The notes beneath the pieces were generated by a model, which had not been told where the DNA came from, searched no databases, and saw only the letters and a list, made by a program, of their open reading frames with translations. Shown in pieces: positions 1 through 7,064 of a stretch of 23,427 bases of DNA. The stretch's first letter is position 1, and every line of letters starts with the position of its first letter. Source of the DNA: an uncultured Collinsella sp. (GTDB taxonomy: Bacteria > Actinomycetota > Coriobacteriia > Coriobacteriales > Coriobacteriaceae); NCBI GenBank assembly GCA_958415625.1, contig CATYZI010000034.1, positions 1 to 23,427 of the forward strand, given 5' to 3'. Made by a program: the position numbers and the translations under genes.

Positions 1-297
1 CTGCGGGAACGGCCTATTAGCTCAATGTGTTCGGCTGAGATCGGAAATCAACCGGTTAGTGGTGAACAACATTTCGTTCATTTAGCGTGCTCAAGGGGTT
101 GTTTTGCGATGTTGTTCACGTTGATGCAGGTTAATGGGATGCTAACGCTGATTAGGGGCGTTCCTGAAGCCCAAATGGAACGGCGATCTACACTGATAAT
201 CGCGTTTGTCTAACAAACTATGTACAGAGATGGGAAATAAATTGTGCAACTTTTTGTTGGCGTAAGTGGGGTTTGTGGCGCGAGGTATTTTGGCATG
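1..297. other. Intergenic stretch with no supported gene
   Basis: I see no convincing coding region here. The short open frames have no recognisable motif, no good ribosome binding site, and one runs across the neighbouring tRNA. The only structure noted is an 11-bp perfect inverted repeat at 62-72 and 109-119, listed separately. The window begins inside this stretch, so its full context is unknown. Confidence 0.5.
62..119. repeat. 11-bp inverted repeat
   Basis: GTGAACAACAT at 62-72 is matched by its exact reverse complement at 109-119, separated by 36 bases. The inner flanks (ATttCG against GCGAT) are also partly complementary. It could be a stem-loop in an RNA from off-window or a remnant of a palindromic repeat. 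There is no U-tract, so it is not a classic terminator. No function is assigned. Confidence 0.4.
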
Positions 298-325
298 AAA
301 AAAGGCCTTCGGAATTCCGAAGGCC
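298..325 (-). terminator. Rho-independent terminator of the tRNA-Ala gene
   Basis: A perfect 22-base palindrome at 304-325 forms a 9-bp GC-rich stem (GGCCTTCGG) with an AATT loop. On the minus strand it is followed directly by a run of at least six T residues (298-303). It starts 13 bases after the encoded CCA of the tRNA, which is the arrangement of an intrinsic terminator for that transcript. Confidence 0.85.
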
Positions 326-338
326 ATTACATTCACGA

Positions 339-414
339 TGGTGGAGACGAGGGGGATCGAACCCCTGACCTCTTGACTGCCAGTCAAGCGCTCTCCCAGC
401 TGAGCTACGCCCCC
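339..414 (-). tRNA. tRNA-Ala (anticodon GGC), CCA encoded
   Basis: Read on the minus strand, the sequence folds as a complete 76-nt cloverleaf. The acceptor stem GGGGGCG pairs with CGUCUCC, the D arm contains AGCUCAGCUGGGAGAGC, the anticodon stem CUUGA/UCAAG encloses loop CUGGCAG, and the T arm contains GGUUCGAUCC. Anticodon GGC reads the alanine codon GCC. The acceptor stem carries a G3:U70 wobble pair, the main identity element for alanyl-tRNA synthetase, which independently supports the assignment. The discriminator is A (342) and the terminal CCA is encoded at 341-339. The gene has its own promoter-like sequence and terminator, so it is probably a single-gene transcript. Confidence 0.97.
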
Positions 415-427
415 GTGACGAGGAGAT

Positions 428-456
428 ACTATAGGGGAAGACTTTCTTTGATGCAA
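428..456 (-). promoter_or_regulatory. Probable promoter of tRNA-Ala
   Basis: On the minus strand a -35-like TTGCAT (456-451) and a -10-like TATAGT (433-428) are separated by 17 bases. An A-tract lies just upstream on that strand (467-461), like an UP element. The predicted start falls about 7 bases before the mature tRNA 5' end. The -10 matches consensus at five of six positions, the -35 at three. Confidence 0.5.
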
Positions 457-485
457 GGACTTTTTTTGGGTCAGATTCTAAATGC

Positions 486-1127
486 CTATTGATATAGGTA
501 AGCGATGGCGGTGCCGGTGTGGACTTGGATCGTGGCTGTTGACCTGACGACGTTGCTGATACCCGTGTCGGCCAACAGGCCCAGGGGGCTGTGATCTAAT
601 TCCCACTCCAAGCCTTGTTCGCTTACCTCGGTGTTGGGGGCAATGGCGATGATAGAGAAGGTCTTGCCTTCGGCACCTTCGATGGTCCACGATTCGCCGG
701 CGTGAAGGATGCGGGCGGTCGTATCGTCCTCGGCAATCCAGACGGGGGCGTCATCATAGCCCGCCAACAGCCCCAGGACGCTCAGCGCCATGTCGGGGCG
801 GCCTCCGGTGGCGCAGGTTGCGACCACCTCCGCGTTGGGCCAGCGGCGGCGGGTGGAGTCTAGGGCTAGGGCTAGGTCGGTGTAGTCCTTGTAGGGGTTG
901 TGGCGCTCTACTTCAAAGTCTTTGGCGGCATCAACTAGGGCGCGGCCGGCGTCGCTTACCGTGTCGGCGTCGCCTACGTAGACGCCGCAGCTTAGGCCGG
1001 CGCTCAGCAGGGCATCTAAGCCGCGGTCGACGGCTACGACGTGGTCGCATTCCCCTGCTAGTTGGCGTAGCAGTTCGGCGCTCGCTACCACGGGCGAGCC
1101 GCAAACGACCAATACCTTCTGTGGCAC
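486..1127 (-). CDS. thiN: Thiamine pyrophosphokinase (thiamine diphosphokinase)
   Basis: This 213-residue cytoplasmic enzyme should transfer a pyrophosphate group from ATP to thiamine, giving thiamine pyrophosphate. Two family signatures are visible: a GDADT motif at residues 52-56, corresponding to the GDxDS nucleotide/metal site, and KDYTD at 80-84, matching the K-D-x-T-D motif. The length is normal for bacterial ThiN. The start is a GTG at 1127 preceded by a GGCGAGGG ribosome site on the minus strand. It begins 9 bases after the stop of the HAD gene, so the two are probably co-transcribed and translationally linked. No TPP riboswitch is visible upstream of the pair. The family assignment is firm; that thiamine itself is the substrate is inferred from family. 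Confidence 0.88.
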   Translation of the reverse strand: MPQKVLVVCGSPVVASAELLRQLAGECDHVVAVDRGLDALLSAGLSCGVYVGDADTVSDAGRALVDAAKDFEVERHNPYKDYTDLALALDSTRRRWPNAEVVATCATGGRPDMALSVLGLLAGYDDAPVWIAEDDTTARILHAGESWTIEGAEGKTFSIIAIAPNTEVSEQGLEWELDHSPLGLLADTGISNVVRSTATIQVHTGTAIAYLYQ

Positions 1128-1136
1128 AGCCCTCGC

Positions 1137-1826
1137 CTACCCCTCAAAATCCAGCACGCGGGACAGGTCCAGATCCTCGTAGCTGTCGATAAAGATCTCG
1201 CAGTTGGAACGCACCTCATCGCGTTCCATGCGGCCATGCGGGTCATAGATGCCCACGCGCTTAAAGCCGGCGGTGCCAGAGCTCTTAAGCCCAAAGACGG
1301 CGTCCTCAAACACCCAGGTGCGATCAAACTTGTACCCGTGGCGCTCTTCCAGGCGACGTAACGCCAGCTCGTACACATCCGGGAACTGCTTGGAGCGCCC
1401 CGCCTCGCCCGTCGTGGTAATAAACTCCATATAGCGATCAAGGCCCGCACCCGCAAGGGCGGACTGCACCAGTTCGGCCGGCGTGGACGTGGCAACGCAC
1501 ATGGCAATGCCCGCCGCCTTCGCCTGCTCCAAAAATGCCAAGAGCCCCTCGCGCGGTGGCACCTTGGAGTAGCCATCGATCAGGATGTCGCTCAGCTCGC
1601 GATACAGCTCCTCGCCATTCGCTCCAATGCCCCAGGTGTCGTGGTAGGCCTGGCACTCGTCCTCGAGCGACAAATGCTCAAACTGGGCAAAATCGTCCAC
1701 CGTCACGTCAACACCGTGGCGGTGTAATAACTCGGGCTGGGCATAGGCCCAAACGGGAGTGCTATTAACCAGCGTGCCATCGCAATCAAAAATAAAAGCA
1801 ACACTTGGGGCAGCGATGTGGTCCAT
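1137..1826 (-). CDS. HAD-superfamily hydrolase, beta-phosphoglucomutase-like subfamily
   Basis: A 229-residue haloacid-dehalogenase protein of subfamily IA. Motif I is FDCDGT with nucleophile Asp14 and acid/base Asp16. Motif II is the Thr/Ser in VATSTP, motif III a Lys in GRSKQFP, and motif IV the acidic FEDAVFG. The helical cap follows motif I directly, as in sugar-phosphate phosphatases and beta-phosphoglucomutases. The ATG at 1826 is preferred because GAAAGG lies 7 bases upstream; a TTG at 1847 would extend it by seven residues but has no such site. It is the first gene of a pair with thiN and is divergent from the glycogen operon across a region with operator-like sequences, which hints at sugar-linked regulation. 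Substrate cannot be told from sequence: a sugar-phosphate phosphatase or a mutase are both possible. Confidence 0.85.
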   Translation of the reverse strand: MDHIAAPSVAFIFDCDGTLVNSTPVWAYAQPELLHRHGVDVTVDDFAQFEHLSLEDECQAYHDTWGIGANGEELYRELSDILIDGYSKVPPREGLLAFLEQAKAAGIAMCVATSTPAELVQSALAGAGLDRYMEFITTTGEAGRSKQFPDVYELALRRLEERHGYKFDRTWVFEDAVFGLKSSGTAGFKRVGIYDPHGRMERDEVRSNCEIFIDSYEDLDLSRVLDFEG

Positions 1827-1862
1827 AAAAGAGCCTTTCGATGTCAAAGGGTAAACAACCTG

Positions 1863-1878
1863 CTAAAAACGTTTTACC
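1863..1878. promoter_or_regulatory. Operator-like palindrome, LacI-family type
   Basis: A CG-centred palindrome with perfect core AAAACGTTTT (1866-1875). The right half GTTTTACC (1871-1878) is the same half-site found twice at 1911-1936 and once at 11783-11790; the left half matches at 5 of 8 positions. CG-centred even palindromes of this kind are typical of LacI-family operators, including MalR and CcpA types. It lies 37 bases upstream of the HAD start. Binding by a regulator is inferred. Confidence 0.45.
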
Positions 1879-1910
1879 AAACGTCAACCTAATAATCTAG
1901 AAACGCTAAT

Positions 1911-1936
1911 TGGTAAAACTGTCAAGAGTTTTACCA
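1911..1936. promoter_or_regulatory. Inverted repeat overlapping divergent promoter elements
   Basis: TGGTAAAAC (1911-1919) and GTTTTACCA (1928-1936) form a 9-bp perfect inverted repeat with an 8-base spacer. The right arm overlaps the -35 element (TTACCA) of the proposed glgB promoter. The spacer contains TGTCAA (1920-1925), a perfect TTGACA -35 hexamer on the minus strand for the HAD-thiN side, although I could not find a convincing -10 for it (TAGATT is 20 bases away). A protein bound here could control both directions. The repeat is certain; its role is inferred. Confidence 0.5.
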
Positions 1937-1960
1937 CAGCAATTCTGCAAGTGGTATAAA
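1931..1960 (+). promoter_or_regulatory. Probable promoter of the glycogen operon
   Basis: A -35-like TTACCA (1931-1936) lies 18 bases before a -10-like TATAAA (1955-1960), which is preceded by TG at 1952-1953, giving an extended -10. The predicted start is near 1967, about 205 bases before glgB. A second, weaker candidate is TTCATA (2003-2008) with extended -10 TGTTATCGT (2024-2032). Transcription-start mapping is needed to choose between them. Confidence 0.5.
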
Positions 1961-2172
1961 CATGGCGCTTACCGATTAAACGCCCCCGCAAATCCTCTTT
2001 CGTTCATAAAAGTAACGTACAGGTGTTATCGTAGTTTCTGCCGAAAGTTCCACCGAGCACGCGAGGTGGAACGAATCATAGAACTATCGCCGTCCCTTCG
2101 ATTCGTGCAGCCTTGGACCTTTCGCATCTAGTCACCAAGGCAATACGCTGCCGCGTCATGATGGGATCAAAC
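1961..2172 (+). other. Long structured leader upstream of glgB
   Basis: About 200 noncoding bases separate the proposed promoter from glgB. They contain an 8-bp hairpin, GTTCCACC (2047-2054) with GGTGGAAC (2065-2072), followed by a 6-bp pair CGAATC (2072-2077) with GATTCG (2100-2105). Neither is followed by a U-tract. I do not recognise a known riboswitch class. It may be only the 5' untranslated region of a long transcript. Confidence 0.35.
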
Positions 2173-4431
2173 GTGAGCGATACAAAGCTAAAGCCAGCAA
2201 CCAAAAAGCCTACTACCCGTAAAACCGCCCCGCACGCGCCGGAGCTCACCAAAGACGATGTCTATCTGTTTGGCATTGGCACGTGGGAGCGCAGCTGGGA
2301 AAAGATGGGCGCGCACCCCGACACGCAGAACCGTACGCGCGGCTGGCGTTTTTGCGTTTGGGCGCCCGATGTAAAGAGCGTCCATGTCATTGGTGAATTT
2401 AACGACTGGGATGAGCAAGCCAACCCGCTGGTGCCCGTGCATACGAGCGCTATTTGGGAAGGCTTTATCCCTGGCGCCGAGCAGGGACAGCTCTATAAGT
2501 ATCTCATCGAGACCAACGAGGGCGAAAAGCTCTACAAGGCCGATCCGTACGCCTTTAAGGCCGAGTGCCCTCCGGGTACCGCGAGCGTGCTGTGGACCCT
2601 CGATGGCTACAAGTGGAACGACGCCGCATGGCTCAAGCGCCGCGCCAGCCATAACCACATGTCGCAGCCCCTTAACATCTACGAGGTGCATATTGGCTCG
2701 TGGAAGCGCCACGGCGACGCGCCGCAGGGCGAGCCGGACGAGTACGGCAACTACCCCGGCCCCATGGATCCCTTCCCCGCGCAGCGCGGCGAGTTCTACA
2801 CATACGACGACCTGTCGGTGGAGCTCGTGGACTACGTGCGCGACATGGGCTATACGCACATCGAGGTCATGCCGCTCATGGAGCATCCCTTCGATGGCTC
2901 CTGGGGCTATCAGACGACCGGTTACTATGCTGCCACGTCGCGCTACGGCAACCCGCAGCAGCTCATGCACTTTATCGATGCGTGTCACGAGGCGGGCATC
3001 GGCGTGATCATGGACTGGGTGCCCGGCGGTTTTTGCGCCGACTCCCACGGCCTTGCCACCTTTAACGGCCACATGCTGTTTGAGCACGAGATTCACCCCA
3101 ACTGGGGCACGCATAAGTTCGACTTCGCCCGCGGCGAGGTCCGCTCCTTCCTGGTCTCCAACGTTCTGTACTGGCTCGAGAACTTCCACGTGGACGGCAT
3201 TCGTATGGACGGCGTGTCCAGTATGCTGTACCTCAACTTTGGCATTGATGATCCGGGCCAAAAGAAGTTCAACAAGTACGGCACCGAGGAGGACCTGGAC
3301 GCCAGCGCGTTTATCCGTCAGGTCAACTGCGCTGTGGAGGCGCACTACCCCGACGTGATGATGATGGCCGAGGAATCCACCGCGTGGCCGCTCGTGACCT
3401 ATCCGCCGCAGGACGGCGGCCTGGGCTTCCACTACAAGTGGGACATGGGCTGGATGAACGACACCCTGCACTACATGCAGACCGATTTTCCGTGGCGCCC
3501 CGGCAACCACGGGCTGCTCACGTTCTCCATCATGTACGCCTTTACCGAGAACTTCATTTGCCCGCTGAGCCACGACGAGGTCGTGCACGGTAAATGCTCG
3601 CTGATCGGCCGTATGCCGGGCGACTGGTGGCGTCAGTTTGCCGGCCTGCGCACGCTGGCTTTCTACCAAATGACACACCCCGGCGCCAAGCTCAACTTTA
3701 TGGGCAACGAGATCGGCCAGTTTATTGAGTGGCGCTACTACGAGTCCATCCAGTGGTTCCTGACCGAGGAGTACGAGACCCACAAGCATCATCAGGCGTT
3801 TATCAAGGCGCTCAACCACCTGTACACCGCCGAGCCCGCCCTGTACGAGCGCGGCTACACCGACGACGGCTTTACCTGGATCGATGCGGACAACTCCAAG
3901 CAGTCCATCGTGAGCTTTGTGCGCCAGGGCGAGGACGTCGACGACGACCTGGTGATCCTGATCAACTTTGACCCGGCGAGCTACGAGAGCTTCCGCGTGG
4001 GCGTGCCGCGCGAGGGTGACTGGGAGGTCATCTTCGATTCCGACCGTCCCGAGTTCGGTGGCAGCGGATACGCCGGCGAGGAGCCCTACACTTGCTCGAG
4101 CGAGCCCTATCCCTGGAATGGGCAGATGGACTCCATCGAGATCAAGGTTCCCGGCTTGGCGGGCGTGGTGCTTAAGCGCCGCGGGCCCAGCAGCTACAAG
4201 CCGCCCGTGGTTGAGGAGCCCAAGAAGGCTACGCGTAAGCGCACGTCCTCGGTGAAGCCCAAGCCTGCGGCTGCTAAGAAGGCTCCCGCTAAGGCGAAGG
4301 CTACGACGACCAAGGCTAAGGCTGCTGCGAAGCCCGCTGCTAAGGCTACCGCGGCCAAGAAGCCGGCTGCTAAAAAGGCCGCTACCAAGGCCAAGTCAGC
4401 TTCTGTTAAGTCGACCGCCAAGGACGCGTAA
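2173..4431 (+). CDS. glgB: 1,4-alpha-glucan branching enzyme with a Lys/Ala-rich C-terminal tail
   Basis: GlgB cuts alpha-1,4 chains and re-attaches them by alpha-1,6 bonds to branch glycogen. With a 752-residue start, a single CBM48-type domain (about residues 40-140, with WAPDVKSVHVIGEFNDW) precedes the GH13 barrel and a C-terminal beta domain. The catalytic triad is Asp346 (GIRMDGV), Glu400 (MAEEST) and Asp468 (LSHDEVVHGK). In region I the usual DWVPxHF reads DWVPGGF, so the normally conserved His is Gly286. The last 73 residues (4210-4428) are a flexible tail with about 21 Lys and 25 Ala, resembling histone H1. The GTG at 2173 was chosen because GGGA lies 6 bases upstream; ATGs at 2158 and 2161 lack any such site but cannot be excluded. 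It is the first gene of the glg operon. Confidence 0.93.
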   Translation: MSDTKLKPATKKPTTRKTAPHAPELTKDDVYLFGIGTWERSWEKMGAHPDTQNRTRGWRFCVWAPDVKSVHVIGEFNDWDEQANPLVPVHTSAIWEGFIPGAEQGQLYKYLIETNEGEKLYKADPYAFKAECPPGTASVLWTLDGYKWNDAAWLKRRASHNHMSQPLNIYEVHIGSWKRHGDAPQGEPDEYGNYPGPMDPFPAQRGEFYTYDDLSVELVDYVRDMGYTHIEVMPLMEHPFDGSWGYQTTGYYAATSRYGNPQQLMHFIDACHEAGIGVIMDWVPGGFCADSHGLATFNGHMLFEHEIHPNWGTHKFDFARGEVRSFLVSNVLYWLENFHVDGIRMDGVSSMLYLNFGIDDPGQKKFNKYGTEEDLDASAFIRQVNCAVEAHYPDVMMMAEESTAWPLVTYPPQDGGLGFHYKWDMGWMNDTLHYMQTDFPWRPGNHGLLTFSIMYAFTENFICPLSHDEVVHGKCSLIGRMPGDWWRQFAGLRTLAFYQMTHPGAKLNFMGNEIGQFIEWRYYESIQWFLTEEYETHKHHQAFIKALNHLYTAEPALYERGYTDDGFTWIDADNSKQSIVSFVRQGEDVDDDLVILINFDPASYESFRVGVPREGDWEVIFDSDRPEFGGSGYAGEEPYTCSSEPYPWNGQMDSIEIKVPGLAGVVLKRRGPSSYKPPVVEEPKKATRKRTSSVKPKPAAAKKAPAKAKATTTKAKAAAKPAAKATAAKKPAAKKAATKAKSASVKSTAKDA

Positions 4432-4456
4432 CAAAGCCGTTTCCACTGTAATCACC

Positions 4457-4471
4457 CGCCCCATTGGGGCG
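4457..4471. other. Small hairpin in the glgB-glgP gap
   Basis: CGCCCC (4457-4462) pairs with GGGGCG (4466-4471) around an ATT loop. No U-tract follows on either strand, so it is not a full terminator. It could affect processing or relative expression of glgB and glgP. The remaining 94-base gap ends in a strong purine-rich ribosome site for glgP. Confidence 0.35.
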
Positions 4472-4525
4472 TAGGATACAAGTCATAACCGTTCCGGGAG
4501 AAACATCCCCGGGGGAAAGGAACGT

Positions 4526-6952
4526 ATGAATAAGATTTTCGACAACAAGCAGGAGTTTACCGAGCTCTATCGCGATGCCGTCATGAGCATTAGCGGCAAG
4601 AGCGTCGAGGTTGCCAGCGACCTCGACCGCTTTAACGCCCTGGCCAAGCTCGTGGCCGAGAAGGCACGCACCGTTGCCACCAAGAGTGACGCCCGCGCCA
4701 CCGCCGAGGGCAAAAAGCGCGTGTACTACTTCTCGATCGAGTTTTTGATCGGCCGCCTGCTCGACAACTACCTGCTCAACTTTGGCGTGCGCGACATGGT
4801 CGCCGAGGCGCTCGACGACATGGGCTTTGACCTGTCCGTCATCGAGAACCAGGAGCCCGATCCGGCGCTGGGCAACGGTGGCCTGGGCCGTCTGGCCGCG
4901 TGCTTCCTGGATTCCATGGCAGCCGAGGGCATTGCCGGTTACGGCAACGGCATGCGCTACCGCTACGGCCTGTTTAAGCAGGAGATCGTCAACGGCAGCC
5001 AGGTCGAGGCCACCGACGAGTGGCTCACCCACGGCTATCCCTGGGAGGTCCGTCGTCAGGATAAGGCCGTGACCATTAAGTTTGGTGGCCACGTTGAGGG
5101 CTTTGAGGAGGACGGCCGCACGTTCTACCGCACGGTGGACACGCAGGACATCCTGGCCGTCCCCTATGACATCCCCGTTGTGGGCTATGCCGGCGAGACC
5201 GTCAACAAGCTGCGCGTCTGGGCCGCCGAGCCGGTCGAGGAGCACTTCGATCTGGAGGCCTTCAACCGTGGCGACTACGCCCTGGCCGACGCCGAGCGCG
5301 CCGAGGCCGAGGCCATCAGCGCCATCCTCTACCCCAACGACGCCGGCGAGCACGGCCGTCTGCTGCGCCTGAAGCAGGAGTACCTGTTTGTCTCGGCCGG
5401 CATCTACAGCCTGCTCGACACCTTTGAGAAGGAGCACGGCGAGAACTGGGAGCTGCTGCCGCAGTTTGTGGCCATCCACACCAACGATACCCACCCCGCC
5501 ATGTGCGGCCCCGAGCTCATGCGCATCCTCATCGACGAGAAGAAGCTCGAGTGGGATGACGCTTGGAACATCGTGACACAGGTCGTGAGCTATACCAACC
5601 ACACCATCCTGCCCGAGGCCCTGGAGAAGTGGCCCATCGGCACGTTCTCCAAGCTCCTCCCCCGCGTGTACCAGATCATCGACGAGATCAGCCGTCGTTG
5701 GCACGAGTCGTTCGACACCACGCAGGAGGGCTGGCAGGAGCGTCTGCGCCAGACCGCCATTCTGTGGGACGGCGAGATTCGCATGGCCAACCTGTCCGTG
5801 ATCTGCAGCCATAGCGTCAACGGCGTGGCAAAGATCCACTCTGACATCATTAAGAACATCGTGCTCAAGGACTTCTATGCCCTCACGCCGGAGAAGTTCA
5901 ACAACAAGACCAACGGCATCTCGCACCGTCGTTTCTTTGCCGAGGCCAACCCCACCTACGCCAAGCTCGTGACCGAGGCCATTGGCGACGGCTGGCTCAA
6001 GGACGCCTTTGAGCTGGAGAAACTCAAGGAGTTCCAGAACGACAGCGAGTTCCTGAAGGCCGTGGGTGCCTCCAAGCGCGCCAACAAGGAGCGTCTGGCC
6101 GCCTACGTTAAGGCCGAGACCGGTCTGGTCATTGACCCCAACACCGTCTTCGATGTTCAGGTTAAGCGCTTCCACGCCTACAAGCGCCAGCTCATGAACA
6201 TCATGAAGGTGATGGACATCTACAACCGTCGCATCGCCGACCCCAACTTCCACGTGACGCCGACGACCTTCATCTTTAGCGGCAAGGCTGCCTCGAGCTA
6301 CACCTTCGCCAAGGAGACCATCCGCCTCATTAACTCCGTGGCCGAGGTCATCAACAACGATGCCCGCGTCAACGAGGTTATGAAGGTCTGCTTTATCCCC
6401 AACTTCCGCGTGAGCAACGCCCAGCTTATCTACCCCGCCGCCGAGATCTCGGAGCAGATCTCCACGGCCGGCAAGGAGGCCTCGGGCACGTCCAACATGA
6501 AGCTCATGATGAACGGCGCCATTACGCTGGGCACCCTCGACGGCGCCAACATCGAGATCGCCGATCTGGCCGGCCGCGAGAACGAGGCCATCTTTGGCCT
6601 AACCGCTCCCGAGGTCGAGCAGCTCTGGGCATCCAACAGCTACTTTGCGTGGGATACCCTCAACGGCGACCGCGAGCGTCTGGGCCGCGTGATGGACGAG
6701 CTCAAGGACAACACCTTCGCCGGGCTTTCGGGCAACTTCGAGAGCATCTACAACGAGCTCATGAACAACAACGACCCCGACCTGGTCATGGCAGATTTCC
6801 GCAGCTACGTGGATGCGTGGGAGAAGCTCACGGGCAGCTACGGCGACCAGGAGACCTGGAACCGCAAGGCACTGCTTAACACCGCCTCCTCTGGCTGGTT
6901 CTCGAGCGACCGCACCATTCGCGAGTACCGCGACGAGATCTGGCACGCGTAG
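4526..6952 (+). CDS. glgP: Glycogen/alpha-glucan phosphorylase
   Basis: This 808-residue pyridoxal-phosphate enzyme (GT35) releases glucose 1-phosphate from the non-reducing ends of glycogen or maltodextrin. Visible signatures include FLIGRLLDNYLLNFG and LGNGGLGRLAACFLDS in the N-terminal part, NDTHPA, the arginine-containing RFHAYKRQLMN segment, and the cofactor site EASGTSNMKLMMNGA with Lys659 as the likely PLP-binding lysine. Length is normal for bacterial GlgP/MalP, and unlike GlgB and GlgA it has no charged tail. The ATG at 4526 follows GGGGGAAAGGA with a 4-base gap, a strong ribosome site. It sits between branching enzyme and ADP-glucose synthesis genes, so synthesis and degradation are encoded together. 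Glycogen and maltodextrin phosphorylases cannot be separated by sequence alone; the context favours glycogen. Confidence 0.96.
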   Translation: MNKIFDNKQEFTELYRDAVMSISGKSVEVASDLDRFNALAKLVAEKARTVATKSDARATAEGKKRVYYFSIEFLIGRLLDNYLLNFGVRDMVAEALDDMGFDLSVIENQEPDPALGNGGLGRLAACFLDSMAAEGIAGYGNGMRYRYGLFKQEIVNGSQVEATDEWLTHGYPWEVRRQDKAVTIKFGGHVEGFEEDGRTFYRTVDTQDILAVPYDIPVVGYAGETVNKLRVWAAEPVEEHFDLEAFNRGDYALADAERAEAEAISAILYPNDAGEHGRLLRLKQEYLFVSAGIYSLLDTFEKEHGENWELLPQFVAIHTNDTHPAMCGPELMRILIDEKKLEWDDAWNIVTQVVSYTNHTILPEALEKWPIGTFSKLLPRVYQIIDEISRRWHESFDTTQEGWQERLRQTAILWDGEIRMANLSVICSHSVNGVAKIHSDIIKNIVLKDFYALTPEKFNNKTNGISHRRFFAEANPTYAKLVTEAIGDGWLKDAFELEKLKEFQNDSEFLKAVGASKRANKERLAAYVKAETGLVIDPNTVFDVQVKRFHAYKRQLMNIMKVMDIYNRRIADPNFHVTPTTFIFSGKAASSYTFAKETIRLINSVAEVINNDARVNEVMKVCFIPNFRVSNAQLIYPAAEISEQISTAGKEASGTSNMKLMMNGAITLGTLDGANIEIADLAGRENEAIFGLTAPEVEQLWASNSYFAWDTLNGDRERLGRVMDELKDNTFAGLSGNFESIYNELMNNNDPDLVMADFRSYVDAWEKLTGSYGDQETWNRKALLNTASSGWFSSDRTIREYRDEIWHA

Positions 6953-6985
6953 GGGCGCACACTCCCCTAGCCGCACGGCATTACC

Positions 6986-7016
6986 CGGCGGGCGCGAATA
7001 GGCTCCGTGCCCGCCG
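6986..7016. other. GC-rich hairpin in the glgP-glgC gap
   Basis: CGGCGGGC (6986-6993) pairs with GCCCGCCG (7009-7016), and three further inner pairs (GCG with CGU) extend the stem to 11 bp around a 9-base loop. It is followed by CTAATGAATT rather than a U-run. It may be a processing or stabilising structure between glgP and glgC, or a weak attenuator. Confidence 0.45.
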
Positions 7017-7037
7017 CTAATGAATTAAGGAACATCG

Positions 7038-7064
7038 ATGACAGAAGGAGAAATCGATGAGTAA
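7038..7064 (+). other. Possible 8-codon leader peptide overlapping the glgC start
   Basis: An ATG at 7038 opens an eight-codon frame, MTEGEIDE, ending in TAA at 7062-7064. It overlaps the first codons of glgC (ATG at 7057) in another frame. TAAGGA lies 6 bases before its ATG, so it has its own plausible ribosome site, and the glgC ribosome site AGAAGGAG lies inside it. Stop and start overlap would allow translational coupling. Chance occurrence is quite possible, as it is so short. Confidence 0.3.

Noticed and set aside
25..213. 62-codon open frame near the left end
   Set aside because: No motif, no convincing ribosome site, and an ordinary chance length in this stretch.
1910..2131. 73-codon plus-strand frame in the HAD-glgB gap
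   Set aside because: It overlaps the operator and promoter sequences, lacks a ribosome site and has no recognisable protein features.
1827..2172. TPP riboswitch for the HAD-thiN unit
   Set aside because: I looked for the conserved CUGAGA and ACCUGAUCUGG-type segments upstream on the minus strand and did not find them.
2188..3819. 543-codon open frame antisense to glgB
   Set aside because: It lies entirely opposite a well-supported gene, has no family motifs and a His/Val/Leu-rich composition expected from reading GC-rich codons in reverse.
4210..4431. Lys/Ala tail of GlgB as a frameshift artefact
   Set aside because: The frame is continuous from the conserved beta domain to the TAA stop, and the neighbouring GlgA has an independent tail of the same type, so sequencing error is unlikely.
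4406..6253. 615-codon open frame antisense to glgP
   Set aside because: Shadow of strongly biased codons of glgP; no motifs, no promoter or ribosome site, and the sense gene is certain.
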